The notes: generated from the sequence alone by a model not told the origin. Positions 1-8,969 are shown, counted from the first letter of the stretch. The stretch is DNA of 50,136 nt from Bacteroidota bacterium (GCA_026391945.1 JAPLDA010000004.1:1-50136); one strand, 5' to 3'. Made by a program: numbers and translations.

Positions 1-3
1 GAT

Positions 4-993
4 ATGCCAAAAGTAACCATCGACGGACACAGCATCGAAGTACCTGATGGAACAACCATCCTCCAGGCCGCACGAATGATCGGCGGTGATGTGGTTCCGC
101 CCACCATGTGCTATTATTCAAAACTGAAAAATACCGGAGGATACTGCCGTACCTGCATCGTGAAAGTCACCAAAGGTTCTGAAAAAGATCCGCGCCCGAT
201 GCCGAAACCGGTTCCGTCCTGCAAACAAGCGGTGATGGACGGAATGGAAGTGCAGAACATCACATCACCGGATCTGCTTGAAGCAAGAAAAGGTGTCGTG
301 GAATTTTTACTCATCAACCACCCGCTCGACTGCCCGATCTGCGACCAGGCCGGAGAATGTCATCTCCAGGATCTGGCTTACGAACACGGAGCATCCGGTT
401 CGAGGTATGAGTTTCCGAGAAGGACATTTGAAAAAATTGACATCGGCGACAAAATCAAACTGCACATGACACGGTGCATCCTCTGTTACCGTTGCGTGAA
501 AGTGGCGGATCAGCTCACCGACCATCGTTTTCATGGCGTGATGAACAGGGGAGATGCCGCTGAAATCAGCACGTACATTCAGCAGGCTGTTGATAATGAT
601 TTTTCAGGAAACATGATTGACGTTTGTCCGGTGGGTGCTCTCACGGATAAAACATTCCGTTTCAAAAGCCGCGTGTGGAATGTGAATCCCATGGACGCGC
701 ACCGCGGTTGCAAAAAATGCTCCGGCAACGTGATGCTGTGGTACAAAGGAGAAGAAGTCACCCGTGTAACGGCACGGAAAGATGAATTCGGGGAAGCCAT
801 CGAATGGATCTGCAACGAATGCCGTTTCGATAAAAAGAAAACAAGCGACTGGGTGATTGACGGCCCGAGCAAGATCGATCGTCATTCCGTTATTTCACAA
901 AATCATTATGTATTGAAAGAGCCTTCGCATAAACCGAATCTGAATGCCGTGAAAGTAGTTCCGGATAACCATCAAATCACTGAAGGAAAATAA
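4..993 (+). CDS. nuoG: NADH-quinone oxidoreductase subunit G, short form
   Basis: Iron-sulfur subunit of the peripheral arm of respiratory complex I, relaying electrons from NuoEF towards NuoI. Seen: a [2Fe-2S] ferredoxin domain with C36, C48, C51 and C73; a His-Cys3 cluster site (H106, C110, C113, C119); a [4Fe-4S] site (C158, C161, C164, C208); and a last pair of CxxC motifs (C236/C239 and C270/C273). At 329 residues it stops where classical NuoG (about 900 residues) begins its molybdopterin-oxidoreductase domain; short NuoG is, from memory, usual in Bacteroidota. The final Cys set is C-x2-C-x30-C-x2-C rather than the N7 pattern C-x2-C-x3-C-x27-C. ATG lies three bases from the window edge, so its promoter and nuoA-F are not visible. 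nuoH follows after one base. Confidence 0.96.
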   Translation: MPKVTIDGHSIEVPDGTTILQAARMIGGDVVPPTMCYYSKLKNTGGYCRTCIVKVTKGSEKDPRPMPKPVPSCKQAVMDGMEVQNITSPDLLEARKGVVEFLLINHPLDCPICDQAGECHLQDLAYEHGASGSRYEFPRRTFEKIDIGDKIKLHMTRCILCYRCVKVADQLTDHRFHGVMNRGDAAEISTYIQQAVDNDFSGNMIDVCPVGALTDKTFRFKSRVWNVNPMDAHRGCKKCSGNVMLWYKGEEVTRVTARKDEFGEAIEWICNECRFDKKKTSDWVIDGPSKIDRHSVISQNHYVLKEPSHKPNLNAVKVVPDNHQITEGK

Positions 994-994
994 C

Positions 995-2029
995 ATGTTC
1001 ACAACAGCCATCCTGGTAAAAGTCATCATCATCGTATCTGTGTTCGCCATCACACTGGTCGTGGCGATGTATTCCACCTATGCGGAAAGAAAAATTGCGG
1101 CCTTTTTCCAGGACCGCCTTGGCCCGAACCGCGCCGGGCCTTATGGAATCCTGCAACCGGTCGCCGATGGTGTGAAGATGTTCATGAAGGAAGAAATCAT
1201 TCCCGATGTATCCAATAAATTCCTGTTCATCTTTGGCCCCAGCCTCGCCATGCTCACTGCCTGCATGACAAGCGCTGTGATTCCATGGGGACGGGGAATT
1301 ACCATCGGTGGGAATTTTTACATCATGCAGGCCGCTGATGTAAACATCGGCATCCTCTATATTTTCGGTGTGGTTTCCATCGGTGTGTATGGAATCATGA
1401 TCGGCGGATGGGCGTCGAACAATAAATATTCTTTGCTTGGAGCCTTACGTGCTTCTTCGCAGATGATCAGTTATGAAATCGCCATGGGACTGGCCATCAT
1501 TTCCCTCATCATGATGAGCGGAACATTGAGCGTTCGCGATATCGCCGAACAGCAGCAGGGGTTTCACTGGAATGTTTTGTACCAGCCGCTGGGATTTCTC
1601 ATCTTCCTCATCTGTGCATTTGCTGAAACGAACCGCGCGCCGTTTGATTTGCCTGAATGTGAAACCGAACTGGTTGGCGGTTATCATACCGAATACAGTT
1701 CCATGAAACTTGGATTTTATTTGTTTGCAGAATACATCAACATGTTCATTTCATCAGCGGTAATCTCTACACTTTATTTCGGAGGATACAACATGCCGCT
1801 GATCGGAAGATTTGTTCACGACCCGAACTGGCTGAGCATGATCGGAACCTGTTTCCTGTTCGGAAAAATCTTCTTCTTCATCTTCTTCTTCATGTGGGTG
1901 CGCTGGACGTTGCCGCGCTTCCGTTATGACCAGCTGATGAACCTCGGATGGAAAGTACTGATACCATTGTCCATCCTGAATATATTCCTTACAGGAATCG
2001 TGATGTGGCTGAATGGAAAATTAGGATAA
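995..2029 (+). CDS. nuoH: NADH-quinone oxidoreductase subunit H
   Basis: Membrane subunit at the junction of the two arms of complex I, forming much of the quinone-binding chamber. The 344-residue protein has the family length and about eight hydrophobic helices. Diagnostic motifs are visible: DRLGPNRAGP shortly after TM1, and the acidic loop AETNRAPFDLPE followed by ELVGGYHTEYS, which is near-invariant in NuoH/ND1. ATG is one base after the nuoG stop, so the two are co-transcribed and probably translationally coupled. No unusual feature. Confidence 0.97.
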   Translation: MFTTAILVKVIIIVSVFAITLVVAMYSTYAERKIAAFFQDRLGPNRAGPYGILQPVADGVKMFMKEEIIPDVSNKFLFIFGPSLAMLTACMTSAVIPWGRGITIGGNFYIMQAADVNIGILYIFGVVSIGVYGIMIGGWASNNKYSLLGALRASSQMISYEIAMGLAIISLIMMSGTLSVRDIAEQQQGFHWNVLYQPLGFLIFLICAFAETNRAPFDLPECETELVGGYHTEYSSMKLGFYLFAEYINMFISSAVISTLYFGGYNMPLIGRFVHDPNWLSMIGTCFLFGKIFFFIFFFMWVRWTLPRFRYDQLMNLGWKVLIPLSILNIFLTGIVMWLNGKLG

Positions 2030-2063
2030 TTGTCTTTAACAAAACCGGATACCTTTTTATAAA

Positions 2064-2639
2064 ATGGAATCGTTAACCAACAGATCAAAAATAGTTTCAG
2101 ATAAAAAAATGACGTTCATGGAACGGCTTTACCTGCCGGCCATCCTGAGTGGAATGGCCATTACCATGAGTCATTTTTTTAAAAAGCAGGCCACCATATC
2201 GTACCCGGAAATGAAAAGGCCGTTCGCTCCTGTTTACCGCGGACAGCATGTTTTAAAACGGGATGAGAATGGTGCTGAACGTTGTACGGCCTGCGGATTG
2301 TGCGCCGTGTCGTGCCCGGCAGAAGCGATTACGATGGTGGCAGCAGAGAGAAAACCCGGTGAAGAAAAATTATACCGCGAAGAAAAATATGCAAGCTCCT
2401 ACGAGATCAACATGCTCCGCTGCATTTTCTGCGGGATGTGCGAAGAAGCTTGCCCGAAGGAAGCGATCTTCCTTACTGACAGGATGGTTCCGACGGATTT
2501 GAAACGCAGTGAATTCATTTATGGAAAAGATAAACTGGTGGAGAAAGCGGATCAACGCATCGACATTTCAAAAAGACAAACCAAAGAAGTGATTGCATTC
2601 AAGCAGAATAAAAATCTTCAACACAATATTTTAAAGTAA
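2064..2639 (+). CDS. nuoI: NADH-quinone oxidoreductase subunit I
   Basis: Carries clusters N6a and N6b, the last Fe-S relays before quinone reduction in complex I. Two classical 2[4Fe-4S] ferredoxin motifs are visible: C74-x2-C77-x2-C80-x3-C84-P and C120-x2-C123-x2-C126-x3-C130-P. The N-terminus has the amphipathic stretch that lies against NuoH. The 191-residue length is normal. A second possible start is Met17; the upstream ATG is retained because it is in frame and 34 bases after nuoH. nuoJ begins one base after the stop. Confidence 0.95.
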   Translation: MESLTNRSKIVSDKKMTFMERLYLPAILSGMAITMSHFFKKQATISYPEMKRPFAPVYRGQHVLKRDENGAERCTACGLCAVSCPAEAITMVAAERKPGEEKLYREEKYASSYEINMLRCIFCGMCEEACPKEAIFLTDRMVPTDLKRSEFIYGKDKLVEKADQRIDISKRQTKEVIAFKQNKNLQHNILK

Positions 2640-2640
2640 T

Positions 2641-3138
2641 ATGGTACAGTATACTTTTTACTTCCTCAGTTTCCTCGCCATCCTGAGCGCGTTGATGGTG
2701 GTGGTTTCCAAAAACCCCGTTCACAGTGTGCTCTACCTCATCATCACCTTCTTTGCGATCGCCGGGCATTATGTTTTGATGAATGCACAATTTCTTGCTG
2801 CCGTACACATCATCGTATATGCCGGGGCTATCATGGTCTTGTTTCTTTATGTGATCATGATGCTGAACCTGAATGCCGATGTGGAACCACATAAGAGTAA
2901 ATGGCTGAAGTTTGCCGCCACCATCACCGGCGGCTTGCTGATGATTGTGTTGATCGGTGCGCTCAGGAACGTTTCTGAAAATGCCGCTGCCGGTCTGCCT
3001 GGTAACGACATCGGGCTGGTAAAAAACCTCGGCCGTGTTTTGTTTAATGATTATGCATTGCCGTTTGAAGTTTCCTCCATCCTGTTTCTCTCTGCCATGG
3101 TGGGCGCTGTGATGCTCGGTAAAAAAGAAATTAAATAA
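2641..3138 (+). CDS. nuoJ: NADH-quinone oxidoreductase subunit J
   Basis: Small membrane subunit of the complex I proton-pumping arm (ND6 type). The 165-residue protein has about five transmembrane segments. The conserved third-helix region VHIIVYAGAIMVLFLYVIMM, which contains the pi-bulge helix of the family, is present, as is the N-terminal NPVHSVLYLI stretch. It sits between nuoI (one-base gap) and nuoK (16-base gap), the standard order, and is clearly part of the same transcript. Confidence 0.95.
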   Translation: MVQYTFYFLSFLAILSALMVVVSKNPVHSVLYLIITFFAIAGHYVLMNAQFLAAVHIIVYAGAIMVLFLYVIMMLNLNADVEPHKSKWLKFAATITGGLLMIVLIGALRNVSENAAAGLPGNDIGLVKNLGRVLFNDYALPFEVSSILFLSAMVGAVMLGKKEIK

Positions 3139-3154
3139 TTCGAATCCACATTCC

Positions 3155-3475
3155 ATGAATCATCTCATTCAACAGGTTCCTCTTCATTATTATGTGCTGT
3201 TAAGCACAATGCTTTTTTGCATTGGTGTTCTCGGTGTTCTGTTCCGGAGAAACGCCATCGTTATTTTCATGTGCATCGAACTCATGCTGAATGCTGTGAA
3301 CCTGCTGCTCGTGGCCTTCTCCGTTTACCATGGCGATGCAGCCGGTCAGATTTTCGTTTTCTTTATCATGGCTGTGGCTGCCGCCGAAGTAGCCGTTGGC
3401 CTCGCCATCCTGATGATGATTTACCGCAACACAAAATCCGTTGACATCAATTTCCTGGATAAGCTGAAATGGTAA
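3155..3475 (+). CDS. nuoK: NADH-quinone oxidoreductase subunit K
   Basis: ND4L-type subunit with three transmembrane helices; 106 residues, the family length. The buried glutamate in the second helix (within IELMLNAVNLLLVAF) and the second one in the third helix (AAEVAVGLAI) are both present, so the proton path residues are intact. This is the last nuo gene here. The antiporter-like subunits nuoL, nuoM and nuoN that normally follow are absent: a repeat-bearing gap and the convergent glmS come next. Confidence 0.95.
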   Translation: MNHLIQQVPLHYYVLLSTMLFCIGVLGVLFRRNAIVIFMCIELMLNAVNLLLVAFSVYHGDAAGQIFVFFIMAVAAAEVAVGLAILMMIYRNTKSVDINFLDKLKW

Positions 3476-3771
3476 TACCATTACTCAATAGTAAAATAAT
3501 CCAATCCGCCTTGACGGAGGTATTATGCCGATAGAGTAGCTGTTATAGGCCAAAAGCCGATAGGCGTATTGGACTATTACAGATACCGTATCGTATAAAA
3601 GCCAACATTCCGTATTCGTATTTTAGTACCAATTCGTATTCGTTGATAGCGAGGAAGAATACAAAAGAATTCAATCACTCGAATCCAAAATCTCCAAATC
3701 CAAAAATCCAAAATAAGAAATAAGGACGGTAATGGTAACAAAAAAATAATGGAGTAGTCTTAGGGGAATGG
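3476..3771. repeat. Intergenic region between nuoK and glmS with degenerate repeats
   Basis: No gene is seen in these 296 bases. Seen: an imperfect hairpin-like segment around 3496-3570 whose ends pair (TAATCCAAT against ATTGGACTA); a short TCCG/CGGA hairpin near 3510; and at about 3606-3654 copies of ATTCGTATTCG. The stretch from 3660 is AT-rich with repeated AATCCAAAA and ends in AAGAAATAAGG. The ATTCGTA units and a neighbouring AGATACCGT also occur in the gap before radA (10797-10935), and related ATTCGTA units close the RND transporter gene. The segment sits between converging genes, so a termination role is possible but no clean T-tailed stem was found. Confidence 0.5.
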
Positions 3772-5613
3772 TTATTCCACCGTCACCGACTTCGCCAGGT
3801 TTCTCGGCTGGTCAACGTTGCAGCCTCTGAGTACGGCAATGTGATACGAAAGAAGTTGTAAAGGAATTACGGCAACAAGCGGAACGAGTACGTCATCCAC
3901 TTCGGGAATTTCAATCACGTAATCAGCTAAACCTTTCACCACGTCGTCGCCTTCTGTTACGATGGCAATCACGACGCCTCTCCGGGCTTTCACTTCCTGA
4001 ATGTTGCTCACCACTTTTTCGTACGAACTGTTTTTGGTGGCAATCACCACCACGGGCATGTTGTCATCGATCAAAGCAATCGGTCCGTGTTTCATTTCCG
4101 CGGCGGGATACCCTTCGGCATGGATGTAAGAAATTTCTTTCAGCTTCAGTGCTCCTTCCAGCGCAACCGGGAATCCATAACCTCTGCCGAGGTACAGGAA
4201 GTTTCTTACGTCTTTGAATTTAGAAGCCAGTTTTTTGGTGATGGCATCAGTCTTCAACGCCCTTTCCACTTTTGCGGGAATGGCTTCCAGTTCATTCAGC
4301 AACTGGTGGAAACGTGAATCGGCGATGGTTCCGCGATGCCGTGCAATCTGCAAGGCAATCAATGTAAGAACGGCTACCTGCGCTGTAAATGCTTTGGTGG
4401 AAGCCACACCGATCTCAGGGCCGGCATGTGTATACGCGCCGGCATGCGTGGCTCTCGGAATGGAAGATCCCACCACGTTGCAAACACCAAAAATGGTGGC
4501 GCCTTTTGATTTGGCCAGTTCAATGGCAGCAAGCGTATCAGCCGTTTCACCGGATTGGGAAATCGGGATTACGATATCGTCTTCGTAAAGCACCGGGTTG
4601 CGGTAACGGAACTCGGAAGCATATTCCACTTCCACAGGAATGCGCGCAAGATCTTCAATTAAATATTCGGCAACAAGCCCGGCATGCCAGGATGTTCCGC
4701 AGCCAATGATGATGATGCGTTTGGCGTTGGCGAATTTGTTTTCAAATTCTGCAATGCCGCCTAAACGCAGGAATCCTTTTCGTGCATCCATGCGGCCGCG
4801 CATGCTGTCCCAAATTGATCGCGGCTGCTCATAAATTTCCTTGAGCATGAAATGGTCGTACCCGCCCTTCTCCAGCATCTCCAGTTTGAATTCCAGCTCC
4901 TGTATGTATGGATTCTGAATTTCGTTGGAAATCGTTTTGATCACCAGGTTTCCGTCTTTGATGATTCCGACTTCACCGTCGTTCAGGTAAATGACGTTGT
5001 TGGTGTATTCGATGATCGGTGTGGCATCGGAAGCGACAAAGTATTCGCCTTGTTCTTTTCCTACACCGATAACGATCGGACTTCCTTTTCGTGCGCAGAT
5101 CAGTTCTTCCGGATGTTCCTGCGCAAGGATGACGATGGCATAAGCCCCGATCACTTCTCCCAACGCAAGCCGTACAGATTCATCGAGGGAAACATTTCCG
5201 TTTTCGTAAATGTCTTCAATAAGATGAATGAGAACTTCTGTATCCGTATCGCTCGAAAACTCATGTCCGCGTTTTTTTAATTCCGCCTTGATGGAAGAAT
5301 AATTTTCGATGATGCCGTTGTGGATGATGGCAAAATGTTTCGACTGCGAAAAATGAGGGTGTGCGTTGCGGTCGTTTGGTTCACCGTGTGTAGCCCAGCG
5401 CGTGTGTCCCATGCCGACATGCCCGCTGACGTCTTTGCCTTTGGAATATTCAACCAGCTCGCTGACCTTCCCGGCTTTCTTGTAAACTTTCAGGCCGCCG
5501 TTGAGGATGGCGATTCCGGCGCTGTCGTAGCCGCGGTATTCAAGCCGCTGCAATCCTTTGATGAGGATCGGGTACACATCTTTTTTTCCGATGTAAGCAA
5601 CTATTCCGCACAT
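3772..5613 (-). CDS. glmS: Glutamine--fructose-6-phosphate aminotransferase (isomerizing)
   Basis: Makes glucosamine-6-phosphate from fructose-6-phosphate and glutamine, the first step to UDP-GlcNAc for peptidoglycan and LPS. Seen: catalytic Cys2 exposed after Met removal (MCGIVAYIG), a class II glutamine amidotransferase domain with GHTRWATHG and DTDTEVL, then two SIS sugar-isomerase domains (GCGTSWHAG, SQSGETADT) and the family C-terminus DQPRNLAKSVTVE. The 613-residue length is normal. Only 12 bases separate it from the DUF4270 gene upstream, so it is probably the last gene of the operon starting at 7891. Confidence 0.97.
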   Translation of the reverse strand: MCGIVAYIGKKDVYPILIKGLQRLEYRGYDSAGIAILNGGLKVYKKAGKVSELVEYSKGKDVSGHVGMGHTRWATHGEPNDRNAHPHFSQSKHFAIIHNGIIENYSSIKAELKKRGHEFSSDTDTEVLIHLIEDIYENGNVSLDESVRLALGEVIGAYAIVILAQEHPEELICARKGSPIVIGVGKEQGEYFVASDATPIIEYTNNVIYLNDGEVGIIKDGNLVIKTISNEIQNPYIQELEFKLEMLEKGGYDHFMLKEIYEQPRSIWDSMRGRMDARKGFLRLGGIAEFENKFANAKRIIIIGCGTSWHAGLVAEYLIEDLARIPVEVEYASEFRYRNPVLYEDDIVIPISQSGETADTLAAIELAKSKGATIFGVCNVVGSSIPRATHAGAYTHAGPEIGVASTKAFTAQVAVLTLIALQIARHRGTIADSRFHQLLNELEAIPAKVERALKTDAITKKLASKFKDVRNFLYLGRGYGFPVALEGALKLKEISYIHAEGYPAAEMKHGPIALIDDNMPVVVIATKNSSYEKVVSNIQEVKARRGVVIAIVTEGDDVVKGLADYVIEIPEVDDVLVPLVAVIPLQLLSYHIAVLRGCNVDQPRNLAKSVTVE

Positions 5614-5625
5614 GAGAAGGAATGG

Positions 5626-7050
5626 TTAGTGAAGTTTCGTATAGGATACCTTTAATTTCATCGGGTACTTCGTGTTGCGGGAACTTCCGACTACAACGCG
5701 GTTCGCCTGTACAACGGCTCCAGAAACAAGAAGATACAATCCGTGGTCAGTGATTTTGCCATCGAGGATTTTCTGAAGATGGCGGGCGATATTGAATGTG
5801 TATGTACTCTTAGAGGAGTTGTACAGGCCACCGAAATAGGAAGCTCCTTCGAAATAATCAATGAGAAAATTCGGGTTACCGGCTGAGTCAACGGATACGA
5901 GGAACAGTTTTGAAGGTGGAGAATAATCATCTCCCGATCCTGCCTGTACAGTGATATCCAGTTCGGCTTTGTTGATGAGCACCTTTCCCGAATCGATGAA
6001 ATGCGACAAGTAAGGAAATGTGATTTTCGTTTTCACTCCCGCCATCGACTGAATGTAGTTCAACGTATCGTTGTAAGTGGAATCCTGCAATTGATGGCCT
6101 ACATCCGTTGCCGCTCCAAAATAATTATGTTCCTGGTAATTGGATTTAATGGCTCCGGTTAAATAGTAATCATAATGAAGAGAATCCTCTCCCGTGGTAA
6201 CATTGTGATAATACAGCGAGAGTTTTGAATAGGGATTGTTGTAAAGATCAAAATATGAAATGGATCCTTTCCCGGGAATATTCTGAGGATCTGTTTTCAC
6301 ATACAGGCCTTTCAGGTACTGAACGAAATTCGAATTGCCGGTGTATTCAGATTGTCCGTTTAAAGAGAGAAGTTCCGATGCAAAGGAAAGTGAAAGAGGA
6401 ATTCTCAGCTGGGGCGACTGAACCGCTGATTCAACACTTACCACCGTCCTGGGTTTTGGAGAAAAAGTATATCCCGCAGCAAGATCCGTATCGTTCACAT
6501 TAAATTTTGTGCTGGTGTAATAGGCCGTATCAGCATGCATATCATCCAGGATTTTGTACACGTGAACCACTTGTGGTGTCATGGTATCGTTGCCGTAAAA
6601 ACCGGCATAGCCGAATGAAAGTATCAGCGAATCAGGAACGAGTACATCAGTGGATGCACCCAGCGTTGGAGTAAGTCCGAGAAGTACCTGTGAAAAAAAA
6701 CTGGCATCGCTTCTTCCGAAAACGGGATCGTAACAACTGCCCAGCAGTTGGTAGGATACGCCGTTGCTGCGGATGGAATCTTCTTTTATGGTCCGGGTGA
6801 TCAGCGATGTTGAATCGGTATGGATCACGCTCAGCTGGTCGGATAACGGCTGCACTTCCAGCCCGATTTCATCCGGATCTTTGCACGACGAAAGCGTGAC
6901 AAGACCATACATGACGGGCATCAGAGCCACAAAAAAATATTTCCTCCACAAAAAAGCGAAGGAAATATTTTCAACTATGTTAAAGCAACAGTTTTTAATA
7001 GTTCTGAAAAATCCTTTTCCGGAAATTTCAGAAGAATATGTTTTCCCCAT
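5626..7050 (-). CDS. DUF4270 family lipoprotein
   Basis: Predicted outer-membrane or periplasmic lipoprotein of the Bacteroidota DUF4270 family; function unknown. Seen: a basic-then-hydrophobic stretch ending in a lipobox (LSSC, Cys56), then KDPDEIGLEVQP, typical of the family, then a long beta-rich body without obvious catalytic residues. The start is uncertain: the ATG at 7050 lies one base after the upstream stop, but leaves about 40 residues before the signal, so translation may begin further in. A TTG at 7062 is also in frame. DUF4270 genes lying between a short glycogen synthase and glmS is a known arrangement in the phylum. Confidence 0.85.
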   Translation of the reverse strand: MGKTYSSEISGKGFFRTIKNCCFNIVENISFAFLWRKYFFVALMPVMYGLVTLSSCKDPDEIGLEVQPLSDQLSVIHTDSTSLITRTIKEDSIRSNGVSYQLLGSCYDPVFGRSDASFFSQVLLGLTPTLGASTDVLVPDSLILSFGYAGFYGNDTMTPQVVHVYKILDDMHADTAYYTSTKFNVNDTDLAAGYTFSPKPRTVVSVESAVQSPQLRIPLSLSFASELLSLNGQSEYTGNSNFVQYLKGLYVKTDPQNIPGKGSISYFDLYNNPYSKLSLYYHNVTTGEDSLHYDYYLTGAIKSNYQEHNYFGAATDVGHQLQDSTYNDTLNYIQSMAGVKTKITFPYLSHFIDSGKVLINKAELDITVQAGSGDDYSPPSKLFLVSVDSAGNPNFLIDYFEGASYFGGLYNSSKSTYTFNIARHLQKILDGKITDHGLYLLVSGAVVQANRVVVGSSRNTKYPMKLKVSYTKLH

Positions 7051-7051
7051 G

Positions 7052-7891
7052 TCAGTCAACAAGAACGGCCGATTCCTGTTCTAAAATTTCATCATAAAAC
7101 GCGGAATATGAATCCACAAACGTTCCTTCTTCATCAATAGGAGTGTGAGCAAGAACGGGCTTATTTACTTTCTTGAGATAATTGTCGATAGCCGTATGTT
7201 TTTCAGCTCCGCCTTTCACAATGGCATCGCTCATTTTTAATGCAGCAAGGCTGATGTTCACCATGGTCGGATCTTTATAATACTTCAGATCATCGGCAGT
7301 GATGCCATCCATTTTTAATTTTTTGGTGATCGCCGGACTGAATTCCTCTTCCATATCCTGGTGGTAATGCGAGTAAACGACCTTTGAATTTTTAAACATC
7401 GGGTCATCCTTGTAGCTTGTCTTCACAAAAAATGGAATCAGGCTGGTCATCCAGCCGTGGCAATGAATGATATCGGGAGCCCATCCGAGTTTTTTCACTG
7501 TTTCCAAAACACCGCGACAGAAAAAAATCATCCTGTCCTCGTTGTCCTTGAAGAATTTCTTCTTTGCATCATGGAAAATCATTTTGCGCTGGAAATATTC
7601 TTCGTTGTCGATAAAGTAAACCTGCATCCTTGCACTCTGGATCGACGCTACTTTAATAATGAGCGGATGATCCGAATCATCAATGATCAGGTTCATCCCT
7701 GAAAGGCGGATGACTTCATGCAATTGATTTCTTCTTTCATTAATCAGTCCGAATCGTGGCATAAAAGTTCGGATTTCTTTCCCGCTTTCCTGGATTCCTT
7801 GCGGAAGCTGTCGTGCTACTTTTGAGATTTCGGTTACTTCAAGAAAAGGCGTGATCTCCTGGGAAACAAACAAAACTTTTGATTTTTTCAT
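7052..7891 (-). CDS. Glycogen/starch synthase-like protein, GT5 catalytic domain only
   Basis: Matches the N-terminal domain of GT5 glycogen synthases (KVLFVSQEITPFLEVTEISK at the start; DIIHCHGWMTSLIPFFVK in the middle). At 279 residues it lacks the C-terminal GT1 half, and the KxGGL ADP-glucose motif expected near the start reads TEISKVARQLP, so a normal synthase reaction is doubtful. Similar one-domain proteins are, from memory, common in Bacteroidota and annotated glycogen synthase. The ATG at 7891 is chosen over a longer frame because a good promoter lies at 7918-7947, inside the longer frame, and MKKSKVLFVSQE is the natural N-terminus. First gene of an apparent operon with DUF4270 and glmS. 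Confidence 0.82.
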   Translation of the reverse strand: MKKSKVLFVSQEITPFLEVTEISKVARQLPQGIQESGKEIRTFMPRFGLINERRNQLHEVIRLSGMNLIIDDSDHPLIIKVASIQSARMQVYFIDNEEYFQRKMIFHDAKKKFFKDNEDRMIFFCRGVLETVKKLGWAPDIIHCHGWMTSLIPFFVKTSYKDDPMFKNSKVVYSHYHQDMEEEFSPAITKKLKMDGITADDLKYYKDPTMVNISLAALKMSDAIVKGGAEKHTAIDNYLKKVNKPVLAHTPIDEEGTFVDSYSAFYDEILEQESAVLVD

Positions 7892-7917
7892 TGAACAGGG
7901 ATTTGGAGTTAGGACTG

Positions 7918-7947
7918 CAAAGATAGCAAAATTCACCTCTTGCCCAA
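7918..7947 (-). promoter_or_regulatory. Bacteroidota-type promoter for the glgA-like/DUF4270/glmS operon
   Basis: On the minus strand TTG (7947-7945), 19 bases, then TATCTTTG (7925-7918) matches the TTG-N17-23-TAnnTTTG consensus exactly. Transcription would begin near 7911 and leave about 20 bases of leader before the ATG at 7891. The fit also decides the start codon, because the longer reading frame would begin upstream of the promoter. Confidence 0.65.
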
Positions 7948-8029
7948 AAAATAAGTGGCGCGACAACCGCGATTCATCAATAAAGATAGGGAAAATCGTT
8001 CAATAAATTCTATAAGTACCTGATATTAA

Positions 8030-8058
8030 AAGCCTCCTGTTTTTTTTGGAAGCCTCCT
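8030..8058 (+). repeat. Paired AAGCCTCCT direct repeats upstream of panC
   Basis: AAGCCTCCT occurs at 8030-8038 and again at 8050-8058, separated by a T-run, with a 20-base period (about two helical turns). It lies in the divergent gap between the glgA-like gene and panC. It could be an operator; no regulator is known for it. No full consensus promoter was found for panC; the nearest -7 match is CATATTTG at about 8093-8100. Confidence 0.35.
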
Positions 8059-8117
8059 TAAAATTGTTTACCGACTTTGATAATAAATGGTCATATTTGG
8101 CAGGTTGCTTTCAAAAA

Positions 8118-8969
8118 ATGGTGATTTTTAATTCAAAAACAGAAATTGCAGCTTCTCTTGAGGAGAAAAGAAGATCGGGAAAGAAGATCGGCTTTGTTCC
8201 AACGATGGGAGCGTTGCATGCCGGGCATTTGTCGCTGATTGAAAGAGCGAAAAAGGAAAACGACCTGGTGGTGGTGAGTATTTTCGTGAACCCGGCACAA
8301 TTCAATAACCCCGATGATCTGAAAAATTATCCCCGAACCATTGAAGCCGATGAAGCTGCATTAAAAAAAGCGAATACGGATGTTTTGTTTTTCCCTTCCG
8401 TAGAGGAGATGTACCCGCCCGGCGAAACCGGGGATGAACCCTTTGAATTCGGTGATCTTGAAACGGTGATGGAAGGAAAACATCGTCCCGGACATTTTAA
8501 AGGCGTGGCTCTTGTTGTTTCCAGGTTGTTCATTATCATACAACCTAATGCCGCCTATTTTGGAGAAAAAGATTTTCAGCAGCTTGCCATCATCCGTGAG
8601 CTCGCAAAGAAAATGAATACGGGAATTGCCATTACCGGTTGTCCTACCATTCGTGAAACCGACGGCTTAGCGATGAGTTCCCGCAATCTTTTGCTGAAGG
8701 ACAACGAAAGAAAAGAAGCGGACAAGATTTCGAAAGCGTTGTTTTTTATCCGGGATAACAGGGGTGGTTTTTCGATAAAAGAAATTCGGTATAAGGCTAT
8801 TGAAATGGTTGAGCAATCAGGAATGATGAAAGTGGAATACCTGGAAATTGCCGAAGAAAAAAACCTTCAGCCGGTGAATGAATGGCCGGCGGAAAAAAAC
8901 GTACGGGCTTTTGCTGCAGTAAAGCTTGGTAACATCAGGCTCATTGATAATGTTCCGGTTTCAAATTGA
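8118..8969 (+). CDS. panC: Pantothenate synthetase
   Basis: Condenses pantoate and beta-alanine with ATP to give pantothenate, the precursor of coenzyme A. Seen from the ATG at 8118: PTMGALHAGHLSLI with the HxGH nucleotide-binding motif, the pantoate-site segment VEEMYPPGE, MEGKHRPGHFKGV, YFGEKDFQQL and GLAMSSRN (the KMSKS-like loop). The 283-residue length is normal. An in-frame ATG at 8046 would add 24 residues that resemble nothing in the family, so the downstream start is used. panD (aspartate decarboxylase), which often follows panC in Bacteroidota, is not present; the flippase-like gene starts 64 bases later. Confidence 0.95.
   Translation: MVIFNSKTEIAASLEEKRRSGKKIGFVPTMGALHAGHLSLIERAKKENDLVVVSIFVNPAQFNNPDDLKNYPRTIEADEAALKKANTDVLFFPSVEEMYPPGETGDEPFEFGDLETVMEGKHRPGHFKGVALVVSRLFIIIQPNAAYFGEKDFQQLAIIRELAKKMNTGIAITGCPTIRETDGLAMSSRNLLLKDNERKEADKISKALFFIRDNRGGFSIKEIRYKAIEMVEQSGMMKVEYLEIAEEKNLQPVNEWPAEKNVRAFAAVKLGNIRLIDNVPVSN

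Noticed and set aside
2599-3156. 185-residue minus-strand open frame opposite nuoJ
   Set aside because: Antisense to a conserved complex I gene; His/Gln-rich translation with no motif.
3496-3570. tRNA or structured RNA after nuoK
   Set aside because: The ends pair only imperfectly and no cloverleaf arms, T-loop or known RNA motif could be drawn.
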